Of a DNA stretch of 64,000 bases, positions 45,888-55,470 are shown in pieces. Position numbers and translations under genes: made by a program. Source of the stretch: Siccirubricoccus sp. G192 (GTDB taxonomy: Bacteria; Pseudomonadota; Alphaproteobacteria; Acetobacterales; Acetobacteraceae). The DNA lies in NCBI RefSeq assembly GCF_019084075.1, contig NZ_JAHREN010000001.1, positions 1,585,501 through 1,649,500 of the forward strand, read 5' to 3'. Positions within the stretch are counted from its first letter, which is position 1. Each line of letters begins with the position of its first letter. The notes beneath the pieces are model-generated. The model saw only the letters and a list, made by a program, of their open reading frames with translations. It had not been told where the DNA came from and searched no databases.

Positions 45888-46835
45888 TCAGCCCCGCCGC
45901 GCCTCGATCGCATCCCAGATCGCGCGTTCCAGATGCACCCCGTCGAAGCGCGCGATCTCCTGCAGCCCGGTCGGGCTGGTGACGTTGATTTCCGTCAGGT
46001 AGCCGCCGATCACGTCGATGCCGACGAAGATCATGCCGCGCGCCTTGAGTTCCGGCCCGATCGCCTCGCAGATCTCGCGCTCGCGCTCGGTCAGCGTGGT
46101 CTGCTCCGCCCGGCCGCCGACATGCATGTTGCTGCGCGCCTCGCCCGCCGCCGGCACGCGGTTGATGGCGCCCATCGCCACCCCGTCCACCAGGATGATG
46201 CGCTTGTCGCCCTGCCGCACGGCGGGGACGTATTTCTGCACCACCAGCGGCTCCCGCGAGCGTTCGGTGAACATCTCCACCAGCGCATTCAGGTTGGGGT
46301 CCTCGGGGCGCAGGTGGAAGACGCCGGCGCCGCCATTGCCGAACAATGGCTTGATGATGATGTCGCCATGCCTTTCCCGGAACCGCATGATCTGCTGCCG
46401 GTCCGCCGTCACCAGCGTCTCCGGCATCAGGTCCGGGAAATGCGTGACGAAGAGCTTCTCCGGCGCGTTGCGGACGCTGGCCGGGTCGTTCACCACCAGG
46501 GTCTTCGGGTGGATATGCTCCAGGATATGGGTGGCCGTGATATAGGCCATGTCGAAGGGCGGGTCCTGGCGCATCAGCACCACGTCCATGGCTCCGAGGT
46601 CGAGTTCCTCCTCCGCGCCGAAGGCCCAATGCTCGCCCTGCCTGCGCTGCACCGTCACCGGCTGCGCCCGGGCCACCACCCGGCCGCCGAACAGCGCCAG
46701 GTCGCGCACATGGTAGTGCCACAGCGCATGGCCGCGCGCCTGGGCCTCCAGCATCAGGGCGAAGGTGCTGTCGGCATCGATATTGATCGACTGGATCGGG
46801 TCCATCTGGACCGCGACCCGCAAGGCATGCGCCAT
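45888..46835 (-). CDS. gshB: Glutathione synthetase
   Basis: Joins gamma-glutamylcysteine and glycine with ATP. 315 residues of ATP-grasp fold: [18 protein letters not shown] at the N-terminus, [19 protein letters not shown] near 88 (two contiguous family motifs), [14 protein letters not shown] near 155 and [11 protein letters not shown] near the end. ATG 46835 has AGGAGAG eight bases upstream; the open frame continues further into the repeat region but without homology. Confidence 0.95.
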   Translation of the reverse strand: MAHALRVAVQMDPIQSINIDADSTFALMLEAQARGHALWHYHVRDLALFGGRVVARAQPVTVQRRQGEHWAFGAEEELDLGAMDVVLMRQDPPFDMAYITATHILEHIHPKTLVVNDPASVRNAPEKLFVTHFPDLMPETLVTADRQQIMRFRERHGDIIIKPLFGNGGAGVFHLRPEDPNLNALVEMFTERSREPLVVQKYVPAVRQGDKRIILVDGVAMGAINRVPAAGEARSNMHVGGRAEQTTLTEREREICEAIGPELKARGMIFVGIDVIGGYLTEINVTSPTGLQEIARFDGVHLERAIWDAIEARRG

Positions 46836-46914
46836 CGGGCTCTCCTGCACCGTTTTCCGCCGCTCTGTTGGCACCGGTCCGGGCGAAACGCCAGGGGCCG
46901 CATGGGGCGCGCGG

Positions 46915-47078
46915 CTAGTGGTGGGCCGATTCACCTGACGCTTGGGGACCAAGCGTCAGGATCGGACCACTAGAGCATGATGCGTTCACCTTCGTTCACG
47001 CATCATGCTCCAGGCCTTTGTTTGATTGCGTGATTCACGCTTTTCGGTGCGAGCACCTCAAGCGACCACGCTCTAGTT
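46915..47078. repeat. Composite multi-hairpin intergenic element
   Basis: First hairpin: CTAGTGGT (46915-46922) to ACCACTAG (46966-46973), with inner arms CCTGACGCTTGG/CCAAGCGTCAGG. Second: GAGCATGATGCGT to ACGCATCATGCTC (46973-47010). Then GCGTGA-TT-CACGC and an AGAGC/GCTCT edge. It resembles the palindromic elements scattered in alphaproteobacterial genomes and sits between two same-strand genes. Confidence 0.75.
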
Positions 47079-47924
47079 CAGCCGGTGCCGCAATTCCTCC
47101 GCCACCATGCGGGTGCGGGCGGCGGCCTCGCCCTCCGGCTCCAGTTCCAGCGACCGGTCGAGGCAGCCCAGCGCGGCGCCGATCCGGTCCAGCCGCTGGT
47201 TCATCAGCCCGGCCTCCCGCCAGAGCGCCGCATGATCGGGGGCGAGGCGCAGCATGTCCTCCGTGCAGTCGAGCGCGCCGGGCAGGTCGCCGCCGCGCAG
47301 CCGCCGCAGCTTGATGTTGTTCTGCAGCCTGAGCAGCGCGCCGCGCTTGTCCAGCAGCCGCAGCAGGCCGGGCCGCAGCTCCGCCCTGTCGCCCTCGATG
47401 CGCTTGATGAGGCGCCGGAGGTCGGGCGCCTGCAGGCCGGTGCCGCCGGCGAAGACATCCACCAGCGCCTGGCCGCGCGCGCCCTCCACCGCCACCAGGA
47501 AATGCCCGGGGAAATCCACCCCATGCGCGGACCAGCCCGCGGCCTCGGCGGCATGCAGCCAGAGGATGCCGAGCGCGATGGGCAGGCCGCGGCGCCGCTC
47601 CACCACCCGGATCAGGTTGGCATTGGCCAGGTCATCATAAGCCTCGGCATCGCCGGCATAGCCGAGGCGGCCATGGATCAGCCCGGCCAGCAGCATCCGG
47701 CGGCGCTCCGGGTCGCCGGCATCGGCTTCGCCATCCGCGGCGGCGGCGGCCACGGCGCCCTGGGCCAGTTCCGAGAGTGCGGCGGCGGTGGCGCGCCAAT
47801 CCGCATCCGGCGCGTCGATCCGGGCGAATTGCAGGGCCACCGCGGCCAGGTCGATCTCGGCATCGGGAAGCTGGCCGGCGGCGGCGAGGGCGGCGCGGGC
47901 CTCATCCTGGGAGGTCAGGGGCAT
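47073..47924 (-). CDS. SirB1-family transglutaminase-like protein with TPR tail
   Basis: 283 residues. The SirB1 core includes NLIRVVERRRGLPIALGILWL near residue 105 (conserved LPI motif), GVDFPGHFLVAVEG near 137 and a C-terminal tetratricopeptide-like part (LQNNIKLRRLRGGDLPGAL onward). Such proteins are widespread beside housekeeping genes and lack a proven function. It is followed by the composite repeat element and then gshB on the same strand. Confidence 0.85.
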   Translation of the reverse strand: MPLTSQDEARAALAAAGQLPDAEIDLAAVALQFARIDAPDADWRATAAALSELAQGAVAAAAADGEADAGDPERRRMLLAGLIHGRLGYAGDAEAYDDLANANLIRVVERRRGLPIALGILWLHAAEAAGWSAHGVDFPGHFLVAVEGARGQALVDVFAGGTGLQAPDLRRLIKRIEGDRAELRPGLLRLLDKRGALLRLQNNIKLRRLRGGDLPGALDCTEDMLRLAPDHAALWREAGLMNQRLDRIGAALGCLDRSLELEPEGEAAARTRMVAEELRHRLN

Positions 47925-47965
47925 GGCGGCAATCTCGCCGCTTGGCCCGCCGGCTTCAAGGGAGC

Positions 47966-48061
47966 AGGTTTCTTGCGCCGGCCGATTCAGCTCTCCGGGC
48001 GGTCTCTTGCGCCGGCCGATTCAGCCCTCTGGGCGCCAGCGCCCTCCGGCCATCGGGCGGT
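47966..48061 (-). repeat. Stop-adjacent repeat family, one full and one shortened copy
   Basis: The first copy begins directly after the HIT gene stop (48064-48062) on the minus strand. Its inner stem is GGGCGC-TG-GCGCCC and its outer edges ACCGCCCGAT/ATCGGCCGGC. The second copy lacks about 24 central bases. Confidence 0.82.
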
Positions 48062-48442
48062 TCAGCCCGGCGGCACCATCCGGCCGAGGCGGCGGCCGCC
48101 GAAGATATGGACATGGAAATGCCCGACTTCCTGCCCGCCATCGGCGCCCATGTTGGACAGGATGCGGTAGCCGCCGGCTTCCAGCCCCAGTTCGCGGGCC
48201 ACGGCGGAGACGGCGCGCCAGAAGCCGGCGATCGTCTCGGCGGGCGCGGCGGCGTGGAAATCCGCGGCGCTGACCCATTCCCCCTTCGGGATCACCAGCA
48301 CATGCACCGGCGCCTGCGGCGCGATGTCATGGAAGGCGAGGGCGTATTCGTCCTCATGCACCCGCTTGCAGGGGATCTCGCCGCGCAGGATGCGGGCGAA
48401 GATATTGCCGGGGTCGTAGGGCGGCAGGCCGGAGATGGACAT
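48062..48442 (-). CDS. HIT-family nucleotide-binding protein (HinT-like)
   Basis: 126 residues. The histidine triad is GHFHVHIFGG near residue 108; GNIFARILRGEIPCKRV at the start and HDIAPQAPVHVLVIPK near 40 are typical of the Hint branch, which hydrolyses adenosine phosphoramidates. AGGAGGG lies nine bases before the ATG. It ends the his operon, a placement also seen in other alphaproteobacteria. Confidence 0.92.
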   Translation of the reverse strand: MSISGLPPYDPGNIFARILRGEIPCKRVHEDEYALAFHDIAPQAPVHVLVIPKGEWVSAADFHAAAPAETIAGFWRAVSAVARELGLEAGGYRILSNMGADGGQEVGHFHVHIFGGRRLGRMVPPG

Positions 48443-48560
48443 GGCGGCGATCCCTCCTGGAACATTTTCCGGCCAAGTCTGCGCGGTTGGCCGCAGACAA
48501 TGTGACCGAAAACAATCAGAAGGGCTTCCCGTGAGCCTGGACGAGCGGGAAGCCCTTTGG

Positions 48561-49112
48561 TCAGGGCAGCTTGCTGGTGCGGGCGGCGCGGACAATGCCC
48601 TTCGGCCGGGCCGCCTTCTCGGCGATGCCGCTGATGCCCTCCCGCCGGCGCAATTCGGCCCAGACCTCCTCCGGCCGGATGCCGGCATCCACCCAGACCA
48701 CCAGCAGGTGATAGAGCAGGTCGGCGGATTCCAGGATGGTCCCGGCCCGGTGGCCCTGCGTCGCCTCGATGACGCATTCCACCGCCTCCTCGCCTAGCTT
48801 CTGGGCCACCTTGGCGGTGCCGCGCGCCAGCAGCCGGGCGGAATGGGAATTGGTGGTGTCGCCCGATTGGCGCCTGGCCTCCACCGTCTGCCAGAGCCGG
48901 TCGAGCACGGGGGCGCTGCCTGGCGCATCGCCGGCGGGCGCGATCTCCAGCGGGCGGAGGTGGCTGGCCTCGGCCCGGCGCACCGATTTGGGCGGCTTCA
49001 CCGGCACGGCCGGCAGGGCCGGCGGCAGCGGCAGGGCGCGGGAGATCGGCGCCGCCTTTCCCGCCGCTTTCTTCTTTGCCTTGGCGGGCTTCGTCTTGGT
49101 GGGTTTCCCCAT
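48561..49112 (-). CDS. hisE: Phosphoribosyl-ATP pyrophosphatase with long basic N-terminal extension
   Basis: Step two of histidine synthesis. The HisE domain occupies about the last 110 residues: [30 protein letters not shown] (metal-binding Glu residues) and [11 protein letters not shown]. Ahead of it is a 75-residue tail, first Lys-rich ([17 protein letters not shown]), then Pro/Ala-rich. The usual HisE is near 105 residues, so this tail is unusual. A later start is possible but none has a better ribosome site. It lies two bases after hisF. Confidence 0.9.
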   Translation of the reverse strand: MGKPTKTKPAKAKKKAAGKAAPISRALPLPPALPAVPVKPPKSVRRAEASHLRPLEIAPAGDAPGSAPVLDRLWQTVEARRQSGDTTNSHSARLLARGTAKVAQKLGEEAVECVIEATQGHRAGTILESADLLYHLLVVWVDAGIRPEEVWAELRRREGISGIAEKAARPKGIVRAARTSKLP

Positions 49113-49114
49113 GC

Positions 49115-49894
49115 TCAGGCTGCCTCCGCCTGGCCGGGGACGGGCCGCACCGGCAGCCCGGCCGCGGCCAGCGCCGCCTTGGCATCGGCGACGCGGAACT
49201 CGCCGTAATGGAAGACGCTGGCCGCCAGCAGCCCGCTGGCCCCGGCCCGTGCCCCCTCCACGAAATGCCCGACCGTGCCGACCCCGCCCGAGGCGATGAG
49301 CGGCACCCCGGTCGCCGCCCGCACCGCCCGCAGCAGGTCGAGGTCGAAGCCGGATTTGGTGCCGTCCCGGTCCATCGAGGTCAGCAGGATCTCCCCCGCG
49401 CCGGCCGCCGCCATGCGCCGCGCCCATTCCACCGCATCGAGTCCGGTGCCGCGCCTTCCGCCATGGGTGAAGACCTCCCAGCGGCCAGGGCCGCTGGCGC
49501 GGGCATCCACCGCCACCACGATGCACTGGCTGCCGAAGGCCTCCGCGGCGCGGGAGACCAGCTCGGGCTCGGCCACGGCGGCGCTGTTGATGCTGGCCTT
49601 GTCGGCGCCGGCCAGCAGCAGGCGGCGGATATCCTCCACCGAGCGGACGCCGCCACCGACGGTCAGCGGGATGAAGACCTCGGCCGCGGTGCGGGCGACC
49701 ACGTCCAGGATGGTGTCGCGATTCTCGTGACTGGCCGCGATGTCGAGGAAGGTGATCTCGTCCGCGCCCTCCCGGTCATAGGCGCGGGCCTGTTCCACCG
49801 GGTCACCGGCATCGCGCAGCGCCACGAAATTGACGCCCTTCACGACGCGGCCGTCCTTCACATCGAGGCAGGGTATGACGCGCAGCGCGAGCAC
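49115..49894 (-). CDS. hisF: Imidazole glycerol phosphate synthase cyclase subunit
   Basis: A (beta-alpha)8 barrel of 259 residues that joins with His[20 protein letters not shown] at the N-terminus holds catalytic Asp 11, and [17 protein letters not shown] near 170 holds Asp 130-equivalent residues with phosphate loops SGGVG. The start is a GTG with AGGTGA at a proper distance. It is coupled to hisE. Confidence 0.97.
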   Translation of the reverse strand: MLALRVIPCLDVKDGRVVKGVNFVALRDAGDPVEQARAYDREGADEITFLDIAASHENRDTILDVVARTAAEVFIPLTVGGGVRSVEDIRRLLLAGADKASINSAAVAEPELVSRAAEAFGSQCIVVAVDARASGPGRWEVFTHGGRRGTGLDAVEWARRMAAAGAGEILLTSMDRDGTKSGFDLDLLRAVRAATGVPLIASGGVGTVGHFVEGARAGASGLLAASVFHYGEFRVADAKAALAAAGLPVRPVPGQAEAA

Positions 49895-49990
49895 CGGATC
49901 ACCTGTGGAATTATCGGCACCGCGGCGGGCCGCGGGGGCTTCCGCTTGCCGCCGAAGCGCCCTCGGGTCAAGCGACTTTGCTGCGCCGGA

Positions 49991-50791
49991 TCAGCGCACC
50001 AGTTCCGGTGCCGCCATCGGCTCCAGGCCGGTCCGGGCGATGGTGTCGCGGGCGGCGGGCGCGGAGAGGAAGCGAATCAGCGCCCGCGCCGCCTCCGGCT
50101 GCTCGGCCTTCGCGGCAAGGCCGGCCGAGAAGACCGTCACCTGCTGCAATTCCCGCGGGATCAGCCCGACATAGTCGATGCCCTGGATGGGCAGCAGTTC
50201 GCTGACCTGCTGGAAGCCGATCTCGGCCTCGCCGCGCGCCACCACGCTGCCGACCCGCTCGCTCAGGATGCGCCGGCTTTTCGGCATGAGCTGATCGGCG
50301 AGGCCCAGGCGTTGGTAGAGCTGGGTGGAGATGTAGACGCCGCTGGCACTGGCGGAATAGGCGATCGAGCGCGCCTCCAGCAGGGTCCGCTTGAATGCCT
50401 CGACCGAGCTGATGTCGGGCCGCGGCGCGCCGGCGCGGACCGCCATGCCGATGAGGGATTCGGCGAGGTCGACGCGGCTGCCCGGCACCACATGGCCGGC
50501 CCGGACCAGGGCTTCGAGCCCTTCGGCGGCCAGGATCACCACATCCGCCGGCTCCCCGCGCCCGAGCCGCTGCGGGATGGCATCCGGCGCATTGCCCATG
50601 GAGGCGCCGAGCGCGGTGGAAAGGGTATGGCCGGTGGCGCGCTCGAATTCCGGCCCCAGCACGCGATAGGCGGCGGTGAAGCCGCCCGAGGTCATCACCC
50701 GGACCTCGGCGGCGCCCGCCGCGCCGGCCAGGACCAGCAGGCCGACTAGGCCGAGCGCCAGCGCCCGGCGACCCATCGATAGCATCCGCAT
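49991..50791 (-). CDS. ModA-like periplasmic substrate-binding protein
   Basis: 266 residues. A signal peptide (RRALALGLVGLLVLAGAAGAA) is followed by a type II periplasmic-binding fold: VMTSGGFTAAYRVLGPEFE, GEPADVVILAAEGLEAL and SASGVYISTQLYQRLG. It is related to molybdate-type binding proteins but lacks an ABC permease or ATPase nearby, so the ligand is unknown. It is set inside the his operon, between hisA and hisF, in the same direction. Confidence 0.82.
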   Translation of the reverse strand: MRMLSMGRRALALGLVGLLVLAGAAGAAEVRVMTSGGFTAAYRVLGPEFERATGHTLSTALGASMGNAPDAIPQRLGRGEPADVVILAAEGLEALVRAGHVVPGSRVDLAESLIGMAVRAGAPRPDISSVEAFKRTLLEARSIAYSASASGVYISTQLYQRLGLADQLMPKSRRILSERVGSVVARGEAEIGFQQVSELLPIQGIDYVGLIPRELQQVTVFSAGLAAKAEQPEAARALIRFLSAPAARDTIARTGLEPMAAPELVR

Positions 50792-50857
50792 GGCTTGTTT
50801 CCCCCCGGGGCAACGAGGGAAGGCTAGACCTGCGCCGCCGGTTCCGCCATGGCCACG

Positions 50858-51591
50858 CTACGCCCCCGCCAGCGCCAGCGCCCGCACCGGATCGACCCGC
50901 CCGTCATAAAGCGCGCGGCCGATGATGACGCCCTCGATCCCCTCCGCCGCCACCGCTGCCAGCGCCGCCAGGTCGTCCAGCGAGGCGACGCCGCCCGAGG
51001 CGATCACCGGCAGCGTCATCGCGCGGGCCAGGGCCAGGGTGGCTTCCAGGTTGACCCCGCCCAGCATGCCGTCGCGGTCGATATCGGTGTAGATGATAGC
51101 GGCGGCGCCGGCATCCTCGAAGCGCCGCGCCAGGTCCAGCGCCGGCATGGTGCTGACCTGCGCCCAGCCCTCGGTCGCCACCAGCCCCTTGCGCGCATCG
51201 ATCCCGACGGCGACGCGGCCGGGATGCGCCTGGCAGGCGGCGCGGGCGAATTCCGGGTCCTTCAGCGCCGCCGAGCCCAGGATCACCCGCTGCACCCCGC
51301 GCGAGAGCCAAGCCTCCACCGTCGCCATGCTGCGGATGCCGCCGCCCAATTGCACGGGCAGGCCGGGCACCGCACCCAGGATCGCCTCCACCGCCGCGGC
51401 ATTGGCCGGGCGGCCGGCGAAGGCGCCGTCGAGGTCCACCACATGCAGCCAGGCGAAGCCGGTGGCGGCGATTTGCGGGCCTGCGCGGCGGGCTCCCCGG
51501 AATAGACGGTGGCCTGCGCCATGTCGCCGCGCTTCAGCCGCACCACCTGGCCGCCCTTGAGGTCGATGGCGGGATAGAGAGTCAGCGCCAT
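50858..51591 (-). pseudogene. hisA: ProFAR isomerase HisA, frameshifted as read
   Basis: Isomerises ProFAR to PRFAR. The N-terminal part ([19 protein letters not shown], catalytic Asp) and the rest ([36 protein letters not shown]) are in different frames. The join is at a run of three T at 51472-51474; four T would give [15 protein letters not shown] and a 244-residue protein. This slip is a missing base in a short run, unlike the others. The gene is needed for histidine synthesis and its neighbours are intact, so a consensus error is likely. Confidence 0.9.
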
Positions 51592-51592
51592 C

Positions 51593-52198
51593 TCAACCGA
51601 CCTCCAGCCCCATCACCTGCCCGGTGCTGCGGCCCCGGCCGGGTTCGAGCAGCTTGTAGTAGAAATGCCCGGCGACCGTCTGGCCGCGCACCCTGGCATA
51701 GGCGGGGTGGGTGCCCCAGCGGATATAGCCGAGCCCCTCGAAGACCCCGATCGCGATCTCCTGCGTCTCCCGCACATCGAGATTCAGCACCCGGTGGCCC
51801 AAGGCCGCGGCGCGCTCCTCCACCCGCCGGATCATCAGCCTGGCCAGGCCGTGGCCACGGCCATAGGGGGCGATATAGGCGTGGGTGAGGCTGGCGGAGA
51901 ATGCCTGCGCCTCGTTGTTGCGGGGCGGGCGGACCAGTTGCGCGCTGCCCACCACCAGCCCGTCGAGCCGCGCCACGAAGAGCTCGCGTTCCGGCACCAG
52001 CATGGCGCCGCGGAAATGCCGCTCCAGCGCGGCCCGGCCCTGCGGCTCCACCCAACCGAAGCCGCCGCCCTCGATGATCGCGGCATCGGTGGCCTCGCAG
52101 AGCTCCGCCATCTCGTGTTCGGATAGTTCGGTGACGCGGTCCACCCAAAGCTCGGTTTTCCTGGACGCGGCGCTGCTCATCGGCGTCTTCCCGCTCAT
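51593..52198 (-). CDS. GNAT-family N-acetyltransferase
   Basis: 201 residues. The acetyl-CoA site is [18 protein letters not shown] (R/Q-x2-G-x-G/A) near residue 112, with [22 protein letters not shown] after it. Its ATG overlaps the hisH stop by four bases and its stop is one base before hisA, so it is fully built into the operon. The acceptor is unknown; being here does not prove a role in histidine synthesis. Confidence 0.85.
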   Translation of the reverse strand: MSGKTPMSSAASRKTELWVDRVTELSEHEMAELCEATDAAIIEGGGFGWVEPQGRAALERHFRGAMLVPERELFVARLDGLVVGSAQLVRPPRNNEAQAFSASLTHAYIAPYGRGHGLARLMIRRVEERAAALGHRVLNLDVRETQEIAIGVFEGLGYIRWGTHPAYARVRGQTVAGHFYYKLLEPGRGRSTGQVMGLEVG

Positions 52199-52860
52199 GG
52201 TTCCCATTTCAGGAAATTCGCAAGGATGCGTAGGCCCACGGTCTGGCTTTTCTCCACATGGAATTGGGTGCCGGCGACATTGCCCCGGGCCACCATGGCG
52301 ACGACCCTGCCGCCGTAGTCGGTGGTGGCCGCGACCTCATGCTCCGCCGCGCCACGGAGCGCATAGGAATGCACGAAATAGGCATGCTCGCCCGGGCGGA
52401 CGCCATCCAGCAGCGGGTGCCCTCCGGCCGGGAAGTCCAGCGTGTTCCAGCCCATCTGCGGCAGCGGCAGGGCGGCGCCATTGGGCCCGCGCGGGGCCAT
52501 GGGCGCCATCTCGCCGGTGATCCAGCCGAGGCCGGGGGTCACGCCATGCTCCAGCCCGCGCTCGGCCATGATCTGCATGCCGACACAGATGCCGAGCAGC
52601 GGCAGGCCGCGGCCGCGCACCCTCTCCTCCAGCGTCTCCACCATGCCGGGCAGCGCCTGCAACCCGCGCATGCAGGCGGCGAAGGCGCCCTGGCCGGGCA
52701 GGATGACACGGTCGGCCGCCGCCACATCGCCGTGATGCCGGGTGATGGCGGCGGCGATCGGCACCTCCGCCATGGCCGAGGCGCGTTCCAGCGCCCGCAG
52801 CACCGAGGCCAGGTTGCCCGAGCCCGGGTCCACCACCGCGATCCGCCGGGTTGCGCTCAT
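52195..52860 (-). CDS. hisH: Imidazole glycerol phosphate synthase glutaminase subunit
   Basis: A class I amidotransferase of 221 residues. It has PGQGAFAACMRGL near residue 55, the nucleophile Cys in LGICVGMQIM near 89, and the His-Glu pair in GTQFHVEKSQ near 200. It feeds ammonia to HisF. The ATG overlaps the DUF2628 gene upstream by four bases, and its end overlaps the GNAT gene. Confidence 0.96.
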   Translation of the reverse strand: MSATRRIAVVDPGSGNLASVLRALERASAMAEVPIAAAITRHHGDVAAADRVILPGQGAFAACMRGLQALPGMVETLEERVRGRGLPLLGICVGMQIMAERGLEHGVTPGLGWITGEMAPMAPRGPNGAALPLPQMGWNTLDFPAGGHPLLDGVRPGEHAYFVHSYALRGAAEHEVAATTDYGGRVVAMVARGNVAGTQFHVEKSQTVGLRILANFLKWEP

Positions 52861-53291
52861 GCCGGGACGGCCCTGCGCGGACCGGTCTTGCCCAAATCCG
52901 TCCTGCCGAGCGCCGCCTGGGCCCAGATTCCGGCGAGATCCGGCCGGGCATCCAGCAGCCGGGCCAGGGCCAGGTCCGCATTCGGCGCCACCACCACATG
53001 CGGCTGCGCGTAGCCGCGCCGCGCCAGGGCGCGCCGGCGCAGGTCCTGGGCATGCGCGCCGAGGAGGAATTGCAGGGCCACCGCCGCCACCGGGCCGGCC
53101 GGCGGCGGCAGGAGCAGCACCAGCAGCAGCACGGCGGCGACATAGATCAGCGCCTCCAGCCAGAGCCGATGCAGCAGCAGCCAGGGCAGGGCGAAGAGGA
53201 AGGCGCCCCAGGAGAAGCCCTCCGGCACCAGCACGGGCGGGCGCGCCCGGCGGGATGCCGCGGCAGGCGCATGCACAGTCCAGACGCGCAT
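52857..53291 (-). CDS. DUF2628 membrane protein
   Basis: 144 residues. Two or three helices lie in the first half (GAFLFALPWLLLHRLWLEAL, IYVAAVLLLVLLLP, VAAVALQFLLGAHA), followed by a polar tail with RRALARRGYAQPHVV. It matches DUF2628, found beside hisB/hisH in many alphaproteobacteria. The ATG overlaps the hisB stop by one base (TGATG) after GGAGGG. Function unknown. Confidence 0.82.
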   Translation of the reverse strand: MRVWTVHAPAAASRRARPPVLVPEGFSWGAFLFALPWLLLHRLWLEALIYVAAVLLLVLLLPPPAGPVAAVALQFLLGAHAQDLRRRALARRGYAQPHVVVAPNADLALARLLDARPDLAGIWAQAALGRTDLGKTGPRRAVPA

Positions 53292-53920
53292 CAGCCCTCC
53301 AGCACGCCCTTGGTCGAGGGCACGGAATCGGGGGAGCGCGGGTCGGTCTCCACGGCCATGCGCAGCGACCGGGCCAGCGCCTTGAAACATGCCTCAGCGA
53401 CATGGTGCGCGTTGGTGCCGGCCTTCAAGGTGACATGCAGGGTCACACCTGCGTTGAGGGCGAAGGCGCGGAAGAACTCCTCGAACAATTCCGTGTCCAT
53501 CTCCCCGACCTTGTCGCGGGCGAAGGGCACCGACCAGGCGAGGAAGGGGCGGCCGGAGATGTCCACCGCGGCCTCCGCCAGCGCCTCGTCCATTGGCAGC
53601 AGGGCCTGGCCGTAGCGGCGGATGCCGCGCTTGTCGCCGAGCGCCGCGCGCAGGCACTGGCCGAGCACGATGCCGACATCCTCGGTGGTGTGGTGGAAGT
53701 CGATATGCAGGTCGCCCCTGGCTTCCAGCGTGAGATCGAACAGCGCGTGCCGGGCCAGCGCGGTGAGCATGTGGTCGAGGAAGCCGATGCCCGTGCTGAC
53801 CTCGGCCTTGCCGGTCCCGTCCAGGACCAGCGTGGCGCGGATGGCGGTTTCCGCCGTGGTGCGGGCCAATTCGGCACGGCGGGAGGGCGGGCTCAATCCT
53901 GGGTTGCGGTCGGCGTCCAT
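53291..53920 (-). CDS. hisB: Imidazoleglycerol-phosphate dehydratase
   Basis: 209 residues. Metal-binding motifs [12 protein letters not shown] near residue 47, HHTTEDVGI near 75, and [15 protein letters not shown] near 170 are complete. Monofunctional type, without the phosphatase domain seen in enterobacteria. It is the first his gene of the operon; upstream is the foreign AIPR gene on the same strand instead of the direct hisB/hslV spacer seen in relatives. Confidence 0.96.
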   Translation of the reverse strand: MDADRNPGLSPPSRRAELARTTAETAIRATLVLDGTGKAEVSTGIGFLDHMLTALARHALFDLTLEARGDLHIDFHHTTEDVGIVLGQCLRAALGDKRGIRRYGQALLPMDEALAEAAVDISGRPFLAWSVPFARDKVGEMDTELFEEFFRAFALNAGVTLHVTLKAGTNAHHVAEACFKALARSLRMAVETDPRSPDSVPSTKGVLEG

Positions 53921-54016
53921 GCACCGGGGTTTAGCCCCGTGGCGGCGGCTTGGCGAGGGGCCGCCGCTATGGAGCAGGCTTCCTGCTGGGGCAATTTAGA
54001 TCGGAGCAAGCGGAGT

Positions 54017-55438
54017 TCATATTGGAGAGCGAGAAAACGGCATAGTTTGGAGCCGAAGGCGTAATTTCTGATAATTAATTTTGAAACCTCTTTTGATAAT
54101 TGAATGCATATTTTTCTGCACTTCTTGTTCACTCTCAAATTCTAATGTCGATTCGGCCGCTATCAAAAAAGCCTGCTGATAAACAAAAGAAAACTCTTCA
54201 GCTTTATTCTCAAGTAGTATTCTAATTTGTTTTAACATATTTACCATTCGGTCGCGCTCTATAATTGTGTCGCTCTTTCGGTCAGAAATATCCTCCTGTG
54301 TGGCCGCACAGAGTGCCAGTATGGCGAAGTACATGCGATATATAGATTTGTCTTCGTCAAAAAATCTTTTGAAAAGTTCAGCGAATGGTGTGCCTTTTAA
54401 GGACTGATTGCATAGCTCTGCCGCTTCCTGTGTGCGTTTTGTAATAAGAAACATGGTGGCAAATACGTATTTCTCGACCTCTTCATTACTTATAAGCGCC
54501 TCAAGAACATCATAACGGATGTCAACGTAATTGTAGCCAAAAATATTGCCAGGCCTTGTAGAAAAAAGTCCGAGGTATAGATACTTGATTTCCTCATAGT
54601 CAACGTGATCTTGGTAAATTTCGTTAAGAATAAGGCGTGCGGTAGCTGAAATGCCCTCTTGGAAACCGTATCCCAGGTCGTTTGCTGCTCGTCGCAACAA
54701 CTGGGGCCGCAAAAATTTTGCTAATTTTAGCTCTATTTGCCGGATGTTGTTTTGAGAGTTTGCGGTTTTGGTGATCTCCCATGCATCATTCGTTTGCACC
54801 ACTTTCAAGGCGATACAACAGTCATCGGCTACGTCAGAGCTGAGGGCCAAGCACATTGTCGTTTGACATCCGTTGACGATACTAGCGTCAAATAAATGCA
54901 AAGTATGCTGGCCATCTGGTCGCACTGAGGCCGCGCGTAATACAATCCCGTTATTTCGCTCTAACATTCGTGCGGGCTGTTCCCGAATTGTCCTGGTTAT
55001 CTCTTCGTTAACTGTGACCCGCTCTTCCTGCTTGCTGTTCGGCGATGTTCCTATAAAATCTCTTATATTTTCGAAGAATAGCGCCTCACCAAATTCTGCA
55101 TGCAAGCGTTTGATGTCGGCGCCCTTGACTATCCCGAGAAAAGCATTTCCAGCATTTAACCATCCAGCAGCGGAACTTATTTTCAGCTCAGTTGGAACGG
55201 CGTGTGCACGGAAGTAGTGCTGCCTAAGCATTTTCAGCAAATCAGGTCCGTGGAAAATTTCAATGCGGCCTTGCCTGCTAAGTTCTTCAAAATACGCTTT
55301 GGACGCCAGCTCACTCTCTCGATAGGAGCGAAGAATTTCTGTTAGATCAGATGATGTGACAATGATAAAATGCAGGCTTTTGTTTTCATCAATGTCAAAC
55401 AATAAGCCTTTCGAATGCGCTGTTTTTTTTGCGCTCAT
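54017..55438 (-). CDS. AIPR-family (abortive phage infection) protein, main part
   Basis: 473 residues in the track frame from 55438, really the central and C-terminal part of a longer protein. AIPR hallmarks are ERNNGIVLRA near residue 160 and DASIVNGCQT near 185, then QNNIRQIELKL. AIPR proteins act in phage-abortive infection and are found in defence islands. Codon use is AT-rich, unlike every neighbour. The gene was probably acquired between hisB and hslV. The start is artificial: an A8 run at 55423-55430 (T on plus strand), if one base shorter, joins it to upstream coding sequence. Confidence 0.8.
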   Translation of the reverse strand: MSAKKTAHSKGLLFDIDENKSLHFIIVTSSDLTEILRSYRESELASKAYFEELSRQGRIEIFHGPDLLKMLRQHYFRAHAVPTELKISSAAGWLNAGNAFLGIVKGADIKRLHAEFGEALFFENIRDFIGTSPNSKQEERVTVNEEITRTIREQPARMLERNNGIVLRAASVRPDGQHTLHLFDASIVNGCQTTMCLALSSDVADDCCIALKVVQTNDAWEITKTANSQNNIRQIELKLAKFLRPQLLRRAANDLGYGFQEGISATARLILNEIYQDHVDYEEIKYLYLGLFSTRPGNIFGYNYVDIRYDVLEALISNEEVEKYVFATMFLITKRTQEAAELCNQSLKGTPFAELFKRFFDEDKSIYRMYFAILALCAATQEDISDRKSDTIIERDRMVNMLKQIRILLENKAEEFSFVYQQAFLIAAESTLEFESEQEVQKNMHSIIKRGFKINYQKLRLRLQTMPFSRSPI

Positions 55439-55470
55439 AACTTTGGAATTTACTAATTATGCTGTCGAAT

